Positions 35,047 through 47,899 of a DNA stretch of 64,000 nucleotides are shown here, one piece after another. A program made the position numbers and the translations under genes. The notes under the pieces were generated by a model. The model worked only from the letters and a program-made list of their open reading frames with translations. It was not told the DNA's origin and did no database searches. This stretch comes from Delphinapterus leucas (taxonomy: Eukaryota > Chordata > Mammalia > Artiodactyla > Monodontidae). The stretch lies in contig NW_022098031.1 of NCBI RefSeq assembly GCF_002288925.2, positions 3,046,864 through 3,110,863 on the forward strand. The letters run 5' to 3'. Position 1 is the first letter of the stretch; every line of letters starts with the position of its first letter.

Positions 35047-35724
35047 AGGGTACAGATATGGAAATTTTACTAGAATTTTATCAGATAAAAATTATTTTTT
35101 GTTTAAAATTCTATATTCTGCTTTAACTGACTTGGTGATTAGAGAATAATGAACATCATTTAATATTAGTTGCCAATTATAGATGACATTAAATCTTCAT
35201 TATAGGCTATAATTGCCAATACAAAGTATTATAAATATAAAATTATAAAATACTATGTCAGTACTCATTGACCTGAAAATATACTCTGTAGGTTTTTAAT
35301 AATTCCTGCTTCTCGGTTTGTTTCAGAGAACAAAACAAAACAAGGAATCTTACTCTTTTATTATGAAGTTACAAAACCATTCTAAACAAATAATATCTGT
35401 TTATATATAGGGCTAAAGTTACATATAACAATTAATTATTTTCCAAATGCATAATTTCACCACAAAATTTATAAATCATTATTTATCTCACATGCCCACA
35501 CCCTCTCCCAACCTAACCAAAGCTTTTATTCCTGTCATAGATGGAAGAAACAAGCATAATATTAAAGAAAAATGCTCATTTATATTGCAAGTTTGGAGCG
35601 GGGGGAGAGGGATCCAAACTTTAAAGAAGAGGGGGAGGGGGAAGAAGAGGAAGAGATCAAAATCTCAAGACTTGAGTCCCAGGTCGTATTTTTTTAAATG
35701 CATTTGTTAATAAGTTTTAAAGCA

Positions 35725-35890
35725 GTTTGGCCTAGACTCAAATAGACGTGAGACCAAACACTGATTCTTCCACTTATTAAATAGGGACACAGGCAGCCTC
35801 AGTGAGACAAGTTCTTTTGTAGGTTTGCTATGATGACTCAATGAAAAATGCAAGCAAAGCATCTAGTACAGCACTGGATAAAGATGGTTG
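35725..35890 (+). mobile_element. MIR SINE, diverged
   Basis: Blocks GACTCAAATAGACGTGAGAC, GATTCTTCCACTTATTAAAT, GACAAGTTCTTT, and GCATCTAGTACAGCACTGGA follow the MIR order on the plus strand. Confidence 0.55.
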
Positions 35891-38368
35891 ACATTCAACC
35901 TGCAGATGAATCAATAAGCGATACTGATATGGCTGAACTCTCAGGTCCATCTCTAAAATTTGATGCTTCTATGATATGATTTCATAATATTTTTTTAATG
36001 TTTGAAACATGGCTAATACAAATCAAACGGGCAATATAATTTTTCAAAGTGTAACCAGACATGTCATGAATTTTGTCTGTGGCTATCCACACAGGTCAGT
36101 TTAATTTAATTCATATTAAAATCATTTAAATACAATATCATAAAACAAGTAGACTGGGTACATCTACTGATTTTCAAATAATTTATTTTATCAAAGATAT
36201 ACTTGCCAAATGATTATACTGAGATCAAGTGAATAAGATTCCCCCATTTCATTTCCTTTTTCTGTCCTATGGAAGTAGTTTTTAAAAACATTGTTTAATC
36301 ACCATAGGTTTTTAAGCTAAGAATATCATAGGTCATATTTAAAATGGCTTCATATCTTAGTATATGGTTTTCTGAACTAGGGTTTTAAAAACTGCTCTTA
36401 TTTCATACTTTTTAGTACTGAGTATTAAATTTCTCAGTTAATTTTCTATTAATTTCAAGAAGGGTTGAAAAAGATGGAGCAGTAAGTTCTTTTAAAAAAA
36501 AACTAGATTAGCGAGGGTAATAAAACTAAAATTACAAAAGGATTGCTACAAAATATGTTTTCTAATACAAGGTATGATGGTATTTTGTGTTTACTCAGAT
36601 AGTGGCTTATCAGTGGGAAACAACTTACAGCATTTTAAGTCAAAACTATCAGGATAAAGAACATTCTAAATGTTTAAGAAAGTGGTTGGTATTTAAATAT
36701 ATAGTAGAAATATTAAGTACCTTTGCAATTTTTTATGTACAGCATAAAGTTTAATAACTACCTGCAAAACCAGAAATATTTTATATCTTGTCTCCAGAAA
36801 GAAGGAAAAAATTTGTATGTGGAATCTGGTGTCCAACCCAAAGGGAGTTACTTAACTTCAATTTCTATTTGTCCTACTAACGGCACAAACCAATTTAAAT
36901 ATTGATACTCATAAGAAAAACATTTACACTATTTATTCTATAATATAAAATTAGTGTAGAAAAGCATTCTTGTGTCTTCAGCATTTATTTAATTTCTGAA
37001 TGGCAGACCAGATAACTTTCATAAAAATATTGTTGTTCGTTGTAAATTAGACGTAATATATTCTAAGAAATGTCTTTCTTACTTTACTATGAATGTAGTT
37101 TTAAAAAGCTATAAAGATTGAAAACCCAGGTATATCTATAAGATGAAATATTGAACAGACCGTGGTCTTTGGTGTTTCATTAAATCAGTCTAGCAAGTCG
37201 GAGTTCTAACAGACTTTAATCAGTCTAATTTCCTCATTACAGAAATGAGTGAAAACTCTGAGCATTTACTGAATTCTTTTTCCTGGATCATCTAATCAGA
37301 ATTAGAATTCCAGTGACCACTGTCCTTTCAACGTGACACACTCTCAGCACCCCCATGTTATTTCAATTACTTCATTCAAACTTTCCAAGTATACAGAGCA
37401 ACTTCTAGAGACAAACTCAGTTTTAAAAATCATCAGGGTGATACTCTAATCATTTAATATAAATTTCCTAATACTTGTAGTTTATGCTTATTCTCCTGAA
37501 GTGTGAGCCTAAATAAAAATAATGAATCATTAAGGAAACTACAAAGTAGAGATTTTCAGTTACTATTTCTTTAGAGATCAGAGCTCTATTTGTAGGAAAG
37601 CATTTGTCTTCATTAAGCTATCTTTTTCTAGACATTCCAGAAGATGAACAGTTTCAAAATGGCAGGGGATCATGTGAATGGACTAACTTAGCAATATTCC
37701 ACTCCTCTGAGTCATAGTGCTAGAATCCTGCAGCGTGCCATTTATAAGATTTTACTAAACCTTTAGAGCATTCCAATATTTTATCTCTTCCCTATTTGGT
37801 TAGGAGCCTCATCTTCTTATCTTACCTAAATAGATCCTTTAAAAGGGCAGCAATAACAAGCAGTGGCTGAAAGAATTAAAACTTAAAAGGACAGCATGGT
37901 GATAAAAGAACAGGATACTTTTTCTGTCAAGAATAGTTTCACTGTCTGGACTGCTGTAAACTATAGAAATGGAATAAAGATGCCTGTGAAATCCATGATG
38001 GTAATTATTGTGGCAGCCATAACCCCGTGGGACATGGAATCAGAGAATTAAGGGAAGACCAAAACCTAATTTTTCATCTCCTAGGAATAGAAAAGGGTAA
38101 GAGGCACAAGTTTTCCAAAAATCCGCATCTCAGCAAATTTTAAACAATATGATATGATAGAAAAGAAGGGAGAATGTTGTGGCTGAAAAAACCAGTCGAG
38201 CTATTAGAGTGAGGTGAAGGGAGGAAGCAGCGAAGAGGAAGGACACGCTGGGAACCACACCCTCACCTCTGCCCCACCATCTAATTCTTGGTTTGCAACT
38301 ATTTCACATGATCAAATTTCCTAACCCCTCCATGCATTTATGAAGATTATTAAATATCATGGCCTAGT
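35891..38368. other. AT-rich intron sequence with no recognised feature
   Basis: I recognise no transposon, gene or RNA in this 2.5-kb stretch. A 60-codon open frame at 36723-36905 has no support. Confidence 0.6.
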
Positions 38369-38407
38369 TTATTAGCACCCCACTCTAACCAACTGAGCTA
38401 ACTGGCC
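38369..38407 (-). pseudogene. tRNA-Ile(AAT) 5'-half pseudogene
   Basis: On the minus strand, 36 of 39 bases match the 5' half of a vertebrate tRNA-Ile with anticodon AAT, as I recall it. This covers the acceptor 5' strand (GGCC), the complete D arm with A box TAGCTCAGTTGG, the anticodon 5' stem and CTAATAA of the anticodon loop. The match stops at the loop: the 3' anticodon stem, variable loop, T arm with B box and acceptor 3' strand are absent. It cannot fold as a tRNA. No A tail or clear target-site duplication was found. Confidence 0.75.
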
Positions 38408-39149
38408 AAGTGCTCTAATGGTCTACTTTAAAATAAAGAAAATTTTGTTTTCAAAACAACTTTTCCTCTACGTGTCTTACATTTTTGTCTAAGAACCTTG
38501 CACTTGTGCCTCTGCATTTCAAATACATGTTGGGCATTTTTTTCTGCTATTTTTAATCTGCTGGGCATTCTGGATGTTCCTGGTATTTATAGTTGGCTAA
38601 TTTATTTCCTCATGTAATCTCACCAGAGTTGTGGCATGCAGCATATATTTTGAATCCTGATACCACCCACCTAGAAATTACTTAACAGGTGTCATCCACA
38701 TTAGTAACTTCATCTTTGGATGAGGTTAAATATAGTGTTGAATAAGCTCCTACAAACTTAGTTCTATGTTTTTCAGGATGAGTTTGGTCTCAAACTCATT
38801 AAGGAAAGATAGCAATAGATAGCAGTTGAAACTTGGAATAAATATGAATCAACCTCTCAATAATCCTGCTAATAAAGACAAGTTCATATTTTTCTTAAAT
38901 ATGTGCCATTTAGCCAATGATATTTGAAAGAATTTTTGTTGAATTTTCTTTATCTGCTATAAAATACTATAATCAATGTTTTTTCTTTATATTATAAGGT
39001 AACCATTAGAGAATGACATGGAAAAGAGCACATTAATATTATCTAATAGTCTGAAGTCATTATCATATTGATTTGAATTCCTTCCATTTCTATGTAATCC
39101 ACTAACAAATACCACCTCTTCAAGCAATCATATCCCCTTATGAAAGGAA

Positions 39150-40560
39150 AGTGTATCCCCATTGTTTTCCAACATTAAATCTTCCACACAGACTCCAAAT
39201 TTCCTCCTCTGCCACATCCCTGAGGATCTGGCATGGTCACTTGTCTCCCCATCCCCCTGGATCCTCCCCTTTCCCTATTGCTTCCTCCTTCTCTGCCTAC
39301 TTCCGCACTTGCAAAAACTCCCCTCACCTTGACTTCCTCTCAAACTATATATTTTTTATTCATCCTTCAACAGGAAAGTCCTGGAAAGATCATTCAAGAC
39401 TCAGTGGATATCTGCACCTCTCAGCTATTCTTGAACACATGATCACTCTACAGAAGATGTTTACATGAAGGTCATTAACGCCTGTCTAATTACCAAAACT
39501 AACTCTCCTGCCTTCTGGTATACCAACCCATTGACTAGGTAGCATTTGACAGCATCTGCCCCATTTTCCTCATCTTACATTGCCCTGTCCCACTGGGTTA
39601 GTCCGAGTACGTACTACAGCTTAAGCTACCACAGCTACCCTAAGGATTAACAATCCATATCTGTTGATCCACTCTCTCAGTGATGGGCTCACTTTCTCAC
39701 CATTCTTTTCACCCTTTTCTGACTCCTTCACCTCTGCTTATCACATACATGTTGGTATTCCTCAGTGTGAGAACCTCAGCTTTCTTCCTTTCTGACTTCA
39801 CACAGACCTCCTAGAGATCTCGTCCTTGGCCATGGCTTTAACCATTATCTACACAGTAGGTATATTCTAACCAATATCTTACTTCTGGCCTTTAGAATCA
39901 CATGCCTAATTGCCTCCAATAACCTCCTACTTCACGTTCCAATGGGTACATCAAATTCTACTTGTCAAAATCTGAATTTGTCCTCTTCCCTTCTTCATCT
40001 TTTAGCCTGTTTTCTCCCTCTATAATAATCATCTGGTTTAATGGTAACTACTTACTCATTCAGGCCAAAAAATCGGGGACCACTGCATAGTCCCTATATT
40101 TTTCATCTCCCATACCCAACTGAAGGCCAACACTTAAGTATTCTACAATGCCCAGAAAGCACCTGGGGTGATCATTTTTAATATTTACATCAAATCACAA
40201 CACAGCCCAGCTTTAAAAGTCCTCCAAAGGCTCCTCAATCAACTTAGAGTAACATACAAACTCCTTCCTTTGGTCCTACATAATCAGGCTTCCGTCGTCC
40301 CCTCCAATCACCTCTCACTGTGCTCAAACCACAGTTGTCTTCTGCTTCTGGAACACACCAAGCTCACTTCCTTCACATTCCTTTTGTTCTTCCCTATTAA
40401 CACTGTTGCTATTATTTATTTGAATATTTGCTCCTCTGATCCTCAATTGTCCCTACACCTGGTGCCTTATGTGCTCAGTTAATATTGCCTAAATATGAAT
40501 AGCTGGCTGTTATTCATCAATATACCATACATTCGTACCATGAGAGAACTTCTATTACTA
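39150..40560 (+). mobile_element. Long L2 LINE remnant with decayed reverse transcriptase
   Basis: Plus-strand L2. Blocks include GTCATTAACGCCTGTCTAAT and TAGCATTTGACAGCATCTGC (the SAFDT region of the RT). Then comes GGCCATGGCTTTAACC (HGFN) ahead of a destroyed YxDD box, TACTTGTCAAAATCTGAATT, and GAAGTCCTCCAAAGG-like and CTCCTCAATCAACTTAGAGT blocks of the 3' region. Stops and frameshifts are frequent. The part before 39440 is less certain. Confidence 0.72.
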
Positions 40561-41689
40561 AAGGCTGAAAATAATCCAATAAAGGTTACCAAGTTTGAAA
40601 TTTAAAAAAGACAATTTGTAACTAGAAACAGTAGCAGACCTAGTTTTACCTTACCTTTTGTTATTAAACATGAACGCCAACCAAAGGCCATGAAAAATCA
40701 GATATATAAAAAGCATTGGACAAGTAGTTCTATAAGTAAGGACAGTGCTCGCCGTTACTAACACAGCACTGCTCGGTTGTTACACAATAAAGAAACAGGC
40801 AACATCCTGTTTGGAAAAGATGTATGAAATTTATAAGCCTAGTCATGCTATCATAATTCTCTTTCCTCTACTTTCTTGTCTCAGTTAAAATCTGGAATTT
40901 TTATTCATTAGTAACATAGTAACATAGTACCGATGCCAATTCTTAAGAACAGAGGCAAAAATAATTCAGCCAAAAAAGTTACATTTGTGTCATATGTATT
41001 CTTGTGAATCACCTTATTGAAGGCATGCCAATTTCAGGTTAGAAATTCAACCACATCAAAAAAAATGAGGTTACAAGTCATCGTGACTCAAAATTCAGTG
41101 TAATTCTGACTAAAACTTTTTGGCTGGAAAAAAATAATCACCTATTTTATAACATTTGCATTTCTCAGGTTTTGGTTTTTCTGTTTGTTTGTTTTAAATC
41201 AGAAGCAGAAATATCAACATAACATGTATACTAGATGTTGCATGACATTTGGGGGCTAATAAGGAACAGGAAGTAATAAAATTAAGAGAGTCTTATACCC
41301 ATGAGAATATTTTCAGATTTGTAGAATTTTAGGCACAGATGTTTCAGATAAATATCTAAGGACCGCATCTCTATCTATAGTTATGAGTTTTGAAGGTTTA
41401 TTTGTTTATTATCTGTCATGAAGTAATAGCTTGGCTATTTATTGAACTGTAATCGGAATCAAATTGGAATGCCAGCAGAGAACGTAAGAGTTTTAGTATC
41501 CAACATGTCTTTATGGTTGAAATAATGAAAGTAAAACCAACAGTGTTGGGTTTGAGAAATAACATATGATATTCAGGGACTATAGAGCTTTTTAATATAA
41601 AGCCTTAAAAATCTTTTAACAGGTATTAATTCATGAATGTGCTCTTTATAAAGTTTGTAGCAATACTATTCTGCATTTCCATATCAGTT

Positions 41690-41820
41690 TAGGTAGTAAA
41701 GAATGTCCATAATTATATGTTATTATCATATCATAATTAGGGTTCATTTTACAGATGAGAAAGCTGAGGCTCGGAGAAGTTACATGTCTTTCCCATCATC
41801 GTGCAGCTTTTATTATAGCA
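41690..41820 (-). mobile_element. MIR SINE fragment
   Basis: TTCATTTTACAGATGAGAAA followed by GCTGAGGCTCGGAGAAGTTA is the core of reverse-strand MIR. Confidence 0.75.
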
Positions 41821-42030
41821 GGGTCTAAAGGTATTATAACTACTTCCAGTAAAACTTCAGGAAATAACTATAATTAATTTTAATAGAGTCGTCTTTGTGC
41901 CCAGAGTAATTAGATCAGGAAGTTTCCTTAAAACTGAAATGTTTTACAGAGAATCTTTCTTTATAGTGATTTTTTTCACAAGAGCTACACAGAGTTCATG
42001 ACACTGTAGTAGGGCCTTAGAGGAGTGCTT

Positions 42031-42054
42031 AAACACACACACACACACACACAC
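42031..42054. repeat. (AC)n microsatellite
   Basis: About 11 AC units in the intron between NAV3 exons 3 and 4, roughly 1 kb from exon 3. Confidence 0.92.
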
Positions 42055-43011
42055 AGACATGCTAGTTAATCACTCTTTAAAAATAAATTCTTTTTATTAT
42101 TTTGGATTTCAGTTTTCTGACATTAAATAAAGCAGGTCAGCAGGTCAAAACAGTTCATCATTTTTTTCATTCTTCCAGTTTCTGTCAATTAAGTACTCAT
42201 TATTTTTATTTTAAATGCCTATTCTATGCTAAAAAGAGTTTTGGAGGAAACCTCATCTTGTGGATTTTGGCTGTCATTCCTGATTATATCTGCTGACATA
42301 ACTTCAGTTAAGGCATTTTGGTTTCATATTGTCCTATAAAATAAAGTTGTGGCTATTTAATTAAGAAAGGGGTGGGTTTTTATCTCAGCAGTTTATTAAT
42401 CTATTATTTTATTATAAAACTCTAGGCTTTACCAAGTGGTAAAAATAAGAGAGGGCTGGGGGACAGACAGACCTCTAGATCGACAACTTTCTGGAAAAGG
42501 CTATGAATCATATCTCCTAGTCAGTCCCTGCTCAGCAAAATTCCAGCAGCCTGCCCTTAGAGTTATTTCCAAAAGTGTTGAAGAGTCCATGTGTTTACAC
42601 TGGACTTTGTTATGAGCGAAGAAAATACTATTCATATATTTTTAAAATGCACATGGCAACTTTTGTTCTTCAAACCAGTTGTTCAGACAAAAAGGCTCCA
42701 CTTAAAACTGGAAATGGGATATATTGCCACCAAGACCAGTGTTAAATTATTCAGACAGCAGAACAAAAAAAAGTCAAGAATCTGATAAAACACCTGGAGA
42801 TTGGTTCTTCAGGAGTCATACATATTCAACTGTATTGTTGTTATCACCTCTTACTAAATTGCACCCAAAGAAATATATATGATAGAATATGATCAAATGG
42901 TTTCTTAAACAAGGAGAGAGACATGCAAAAGAAACTTCTAGTCCATTTATAAATGCAGTTAACTCTGGAAGTGAAGACAAGCAATATATTCAGAATAAAC
43001 ATGATTCTTAC

Positions 43012-43064
43012 CATCTGAGATTGACTCCTAGGACATCCATTGATATCTTCAACTTTTTCATTTG
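43012..43064 (-). CDS. NAV3: NAV3 coding exon 3 (CH domain)
   Basis: This 53-bp exon completes the alanine codon split with exon 2 and then reads NEKVEDINGCPRSQSQM, ending exactly on a codon boundary (phase 0). The acceptor is TTGGCTCTAG and the donor GTAAGA, read on the minus strand. The peptide is the middle of the CH domain of NAV2/NAV3. The exon lies 632 bp downstream of exon 2 and 27 kb upstream of exon 4. Exons 2 and 3 together are 171 bp (57 codons), so the pair could be skipped or lost without shifting the frame. A longer open frame running into the flanking intron on both sides is accidental; the splice sites set the real limits. Confidence 0.94.
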
Positions 43065-43696
43065 CTAGAGCCAAGAAATAAAATAAAAGAGAGAAAAAAA
43101 GAACGACATGCTTAAGCCATGAAGTGAAACACAAAAAAAGGAGACTAAGAAAAAAAGAAAAAAAAAAAACACCAAGCAAAATGCTGGTGCTACATTCGCT
43201 CTGCCTCCTCCTAAGCTGTGTACAAGAAGACACTCTTGTTAGCAGCCGCCAGGTCCATATGCACAAATCAGGCAAATAAAAAAAAAAAGTGAGTGAGAAG
43301 GAAGTTGCTGCTAATTCCTTAGCCTGTGCCAAATGACTGCTGGCATGAAACCTTTCACAATTGTCCCTGCTGGATCAGGATATAGTTTCAAGGAATCTCA
43401 GAGTGTATGAGTTGCTCCAGCTAACGAAATGCACACATGGGAGACATATGGTTTAATGAAGCGTTCATTTCTGACAATTCAGTGTATGTAAAGATACAGT
43501 TCTAGCCATTTAAAAGTATGGCCAAACTGCCTTTTTCAAACATTCTCACATAAACATTTTAATTAAATCACGGGGAGAGCTGCATTAATCTCAGAGACAC
43601 ATGGACCAAGTTCCTAAGCATCCAAATTAAATTGTATTTTACCGAAGTGTGTGGGCGCAGAAACTTTCATGGCTTTTCTCAGAGGGCAGATCTTAC
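43065..43696 (-). other. NAV3: NAV3 intron 2
   Basis: A 632-bp intron between exons 2 and 3, with GTAAGA donor and TTGGCTCTAG acceptor. It contains an A-rich patch (43120-43172 on the plus strand) and no transposon that I recognise, unlike the other introns here. Confidence 0.92.
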
Positions 43697-43814
43697 CAAT
43701 GATCTGGATGATTTCTGCTAGCAGCACTCCATCTGCAATGTCTTGCTGCAAATCCTTGATCAGCCGCTTGTGGCCCGATTTTGCCAGGTAGTGGTTGGCC
43801 CAGTCCGTGTAAAT
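43697..43814 (-). CDS. NAV3: NAV3 coding exon 2 (start of CH domain)
   Basis: This 118-bp internal exon encodes 39 codons plus one base, beginning IYTDWANHYL and ending LLAEIIQII. That is the first half of the calponin-homology domain of neuron navigator proteins. NAV3 is a large neuronal cytoskeletal protein that tracks microtubule plus ends and carries a C-terminal AAA+ module; NAV2 and NAV3 have this CH domain, NAV1 lacks it. On the minus strand a pyrimidine-rich tract (TCCCTCCCTCTGTTCAACAG) precedes the exon and GTAAGA follows it. The exon enters in phase 0 and leaves after one base of an alanine codon completed in exon 3. The choice of NAV3 over NAV2 rests mainly on exon 5. Exon numbering is from memory of the human gene. 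No stop or frameshift is seen. Confidence 0.95.
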
Positions 43815-46024
43815 CTGTTGAACAGAGGGAGGGAAGAAGTGAGATGGGACGAGGGAAAAGAGAGGCAATAAAAATGCTTAAGACAAATGTTGGATTCAAA
43901 GGGAAGTTATTCTGGATCACATTCCAGCTTAAGGAGTCATAGCTCCAAAGGAAATAGTTGTAAAATAATTTTTAAACAGCTCTTTCCCCCCACTTATCTC
44001 TTGTTTCAAAGGGGGATGACTCACTCTTTTTTCAAAACCCGGGACTAGTCACTTGTGACACAGCAAAACTCCCTTCCTGGATGACTACTGAGGAAGCTCC
44101 TGTTTGCAAATCAGTTTGAGTTTTTACTCTCTTGCCCCTGGTTCTATCATACTGAAAATAATCTGCCTGTCCTTGTAAAAGGAAGCCACCTGGATTGATT
44201 TATACCAGAATCTTACTATAAAAATGTGTGTTTCTCTGAGAAGACTTAATTAAATTTGTCATGTGAGATACTGTATGTGACAATATTTTGGCATCATTTT
44301 ATGAAATAATTGCAAATGCCTAAGCTATTTTATTTGAACTGTCATATCCCATTTCAGCCTCTTGAAATGCATTTATATAAGAGAATAGAGGAAGCAAATG
44401 CAGTTATTACATAGAAATCATAATACAGAATCGACGAGCAGATTATGAGCCATAAGGTTGGCAATCTACATAAAGTAGAGGTGTCTCTCCAATAACAGAT
44501 TGATAGAAGAAAAAACTGAAACTGTTCAAAAACTTCACAAAAATAAAATGTTACTAACTTTTCCAATGTTATAGGCACTTACTGATGTAATCTAAATGTA
44601 AGGAAATAAATAAGTTAAGACTTTAATTTCATGAATGGCTCATATGGACATATTAATACATTTATTACAAGGCAGATTATAATATGTGATATGATAGAAG
44701 AATGCAAAATTTGAAATGAGAATAGAGGAGGACAATTAACTGAGAAATATACACATAAAAATGTGTTATAGAAGCACTGGAATTAGAACTGTAAACATAA
44801 TAGAACCTAAAGATAGGAAGTGAAGGAAAGGGCTCTCCCCACAGAGGGGACAAGATACAGAAAGGCAGAGGAAAAAAGGAATCAAGGGCACAGTTGTAAA
44901 TTATATAATTAAGGCAGGACGCCTGAAATTGTGACAAATTAGATTGGAAAGGTAAATTGAGCCTTGTAGTCATGAGCACTGAGTGCCGAGCAAAATATTA
45001 AAAAATGCTTTTTTTATTTCTAACAAAACTGATACATGTTTTTGTAAAAATAAAATAAAAGTGTAGAAACTGAGAAATGGAGGTTTCCCCACAACTTGCA
45101 ACCCCACCCACTTTTGAATAACTTGGTATAAATAGTTCTAGAATTTTTTCTACGCCTACACACTTCACCACATGACACAATATTACACACACATACACAT
45201 GCTCATGATAGAATGCGTAACCAAATCTAGCTCAATTTTACTTATCACTGCATTTTTCAGTTTTTTATGTAACAGTATTTTAATAACACTTCTAAAACCA
45301 TTTTGCATATATTTTCTCATTATTTTTGATGTAATATTATACATAATATCAATCCCCTGTTGAAGGATATTTAATTATTTTTAAAATGTTTCCACTGCAT
45401 CTAAACTTGTAAGATACCTTGGCACATTCATATACTAGTATTTTTTACAGGACCAAAACCTAAAAGTGGGACCACTAAGTTTTTTTTAATGTATCCTAGG
45501 TACAAACATTCCAAAATACAACATAGAAGAAAAAGAGGGTGTTTCTTTATTTTAGAAAATACAAAGTGGCATCTTAATGCATATGTAGTGGTATTAAGTG
45601 TCCTGAAAGACATAAATAATTTGAAGCATCCTGTTGCATAAGAAAAACATACATGACAGCAACACTACATCTTTCTCCATGTTCATGATCTTCTTTATAC
45701 TGAAGATATTAAAGTGTGAGAAAAATCACTTGCACAACTGTCTCCTGAATTAGAAAACAAACACATGATTTCTAGATAGACACTTTTATTTGGTGATCAT
45801 TTTCCTCAAGATTTTAGTCTGCTTGTGTTATTGTAAACTTTTAATTTTATAAGGATTTATACTGTTTAGAATATAAAAAATTGAGCACTTTCTGTTCATC
45901 TTTTAATGATAGCATTAATTGTTTGGTTTCTAGTAGAAATTTCAGGGCAAGCCAGGCTTGATTTGTGCCTGTCCCCTAGGCAGCGAGTTATAAGCACCAG
46001 TTAATTGACTTTAAAGGATCCACA
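43815..46024. other. Intron sequence with no recognised feature
   Basis: AT-rich sequence upstream of NAV3 exon 2. No repeat family, gene or RNA is recognised. Short open frames at 44354-45613 lack support. Confidence 0.6.
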
Positions 46025-46265
46025 AAGATGAAGAACATGAGTTCTGTAGTCAAGCAGACCTGGCTTTGAGGCCCAGCAGACTGCTTGCCACCCCTGGGAC
46101 ACTGAACAAGTTGCTTATCCTTTCTAAACCTGATTCCTCATCTGAAAAATAAGGATAATAATAATACTTACATTATAAACTTGTGTCAGGAATAAACAAA
46201 ATAGCACTTGTAAAGTGCTGGTCACAGAGTTAGCCCTGAAAAAGGGTCTGCTGTTATTATCGTTT
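46025..46265 (+). mobile_element. MIR SINE
   Basis: Nearly complete plus-strand MIR: GTAGTCAAGCAGACCTGGCT, GAACAAGTTGCTTATCCTTT, CTAAACCTGATTCCTCATCT, GGATAATAATAATACTTACA, CTTGTAAAGTGCTGGTCACA. Confidence 0.85.
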
Positions 46266-47899
46266 TATGGCATCTAAGTGTTATTTGCTATGATGGCTTT
46301 CCAACAAATATGTGTTGATGTTATCATTTTGCAAAGGTTAAAAAATTTGAAAGTATTGGCAGTTGAAGACTGGAGAAACTGTACTCGTTGCTTTCTTACA
46401 CTACTCACATCTCTGACTCCTGCTATCTAATTCACTGGGGCCACAGATCTGTCTGCCATCCAAACTCAGAGGAATGCATCCAATCTGAAGGCTGTGATGT
46501 TCTCATCCAGGCCTGCAATGCCTCCATCATGACACAACCTCCAACAAACTCCATGTTGCATGGATTCCTCTTTTTTGATAAAGGCATTAAATTATGGAAA
46601 ATATATTCATTTAACTTATTTAAATATACACAGAATGGAATGTATTAAAAATAAAAACAATAATACTTTTATTTTCCAAATGCATGTCAACAGTGCCTTA
46701 GCCTCTATCCAAATCCCTCCTGGGACTCAGGTGGGAAAACAGATGGGAAACCAGCTGGTTGCCTTCAAGACCTTGTTGGGATAGCCTCTGGCTGAGCTCA
46801 TGAAATACGTTTTCACTTGGTCCAGGATTCCTTCTAGAGGAATCCCAAGCCCGAGTGCTTTGACTCGTCCAGCATCTTTAACACATGAAACTTTGCTCAG
46901 ATAGTAGCTCTGACTTAGCTGCAATCAGAAAAATCTATTCAGACTAAATAAATGAATTTAAAAACTAAGTCCCATGCACTTTATTTACTTACTCTTTCTA
47001 ACAGACATGTGTAGAAGATACCTGATTCAAGTTAAATCAGTGATTTTCAAAGGGTTATAATCTAGATTAGGAAATATAAAACAATTACAAAGCAACTTAT
47101 ACATATATTTTAAATTATGTATATATAAACTTATATTTTCCTGTCTTTTAAAAAATAAAAAATTAAATTTAAAAAAGTGGACATATGAACTGTGTCTTTA
47201 AGGAGACAGTTTTCAAGCAAAGGACACATGGTATATAAATATATATATTTAAAACTCATCAATAAACTTTCTGTAATAACCTGATGAGAGAAGATACAAT
47301 CAACCTGGTCAATCATCATTAGAATCTGTTGTTCAAATAAACACAACAGAATGGTGAAATCATGTCTGGATTTTGGATCTGAGCTCCAAAGTTGCCCTTG
47401 ATTCATTCCCATAAAAATAATCACAGCATTTAACCTCTTAGCCTCAGTTGAATGAGTGAAATGTGTGGTACTTATTTTGTAGGACTATGGTATGAATTAT
47501 AGTTGTTTTTTTTTTTTTAGTGAAGAAACTGATATAATTGAAAATAATATCATATCAATCGTAAATCAATATTTGGTATTGTCTACAGGGCCATTGAGCG
47601 TTTAAGTCATCAAGGTTGTGACCAAAGCTTTAAATATCATTTACCTTAAAATATCTGAGGAAAGCTGGCTTCAGATGTTTAAACTGCAATATTATGAATA
47701 TAAATGTCATCTCATGTAATAATTATATTTCAGTCAATTCAGAAGAATTAATGAGATTACATTTACCAAAGTGCTACTTAGAAACTCTAGCACAGTTGTA
47801 TGTTTAATAATGCATTTACAGTAATCTAAAATAATAGAAATTAAAGGCACCATGGCATACTTTATATTTCTTATTTATCAGCATGGGTTTTAGGGCCTA

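Larger units (their letters stand above)
15876..43011 (-). other. NAV3: NAV3 intron 3
   Basis: This 27,136-bp intron lies between exon 3 and exon 4. Named repeats are listed separately. Stretches with nothing recognised beyond simple sequence are 20014-20389, 21021-21719 (a CT/CA patch at 21139-21192), 22376-23162, 30436-30904, 31661-33435, 38408-39149, 40561-41689 and 41821-43011, plus two larger blocks listed separately. Confidence 0.88.

Noticed and set aside
42844..43332. A 162-codon open frame that might be taken as one gene
   Set aside because: Only 53 bp of it is real coding sequence (NAV3 exon 3); the rest is intron on either side of consensus splice sites.
43614..43868. An 84-codon open frame with a methionine start
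   Set aside because: The start lies in the intron upstream of the AG acceptor; the coding part is exon 2 only.
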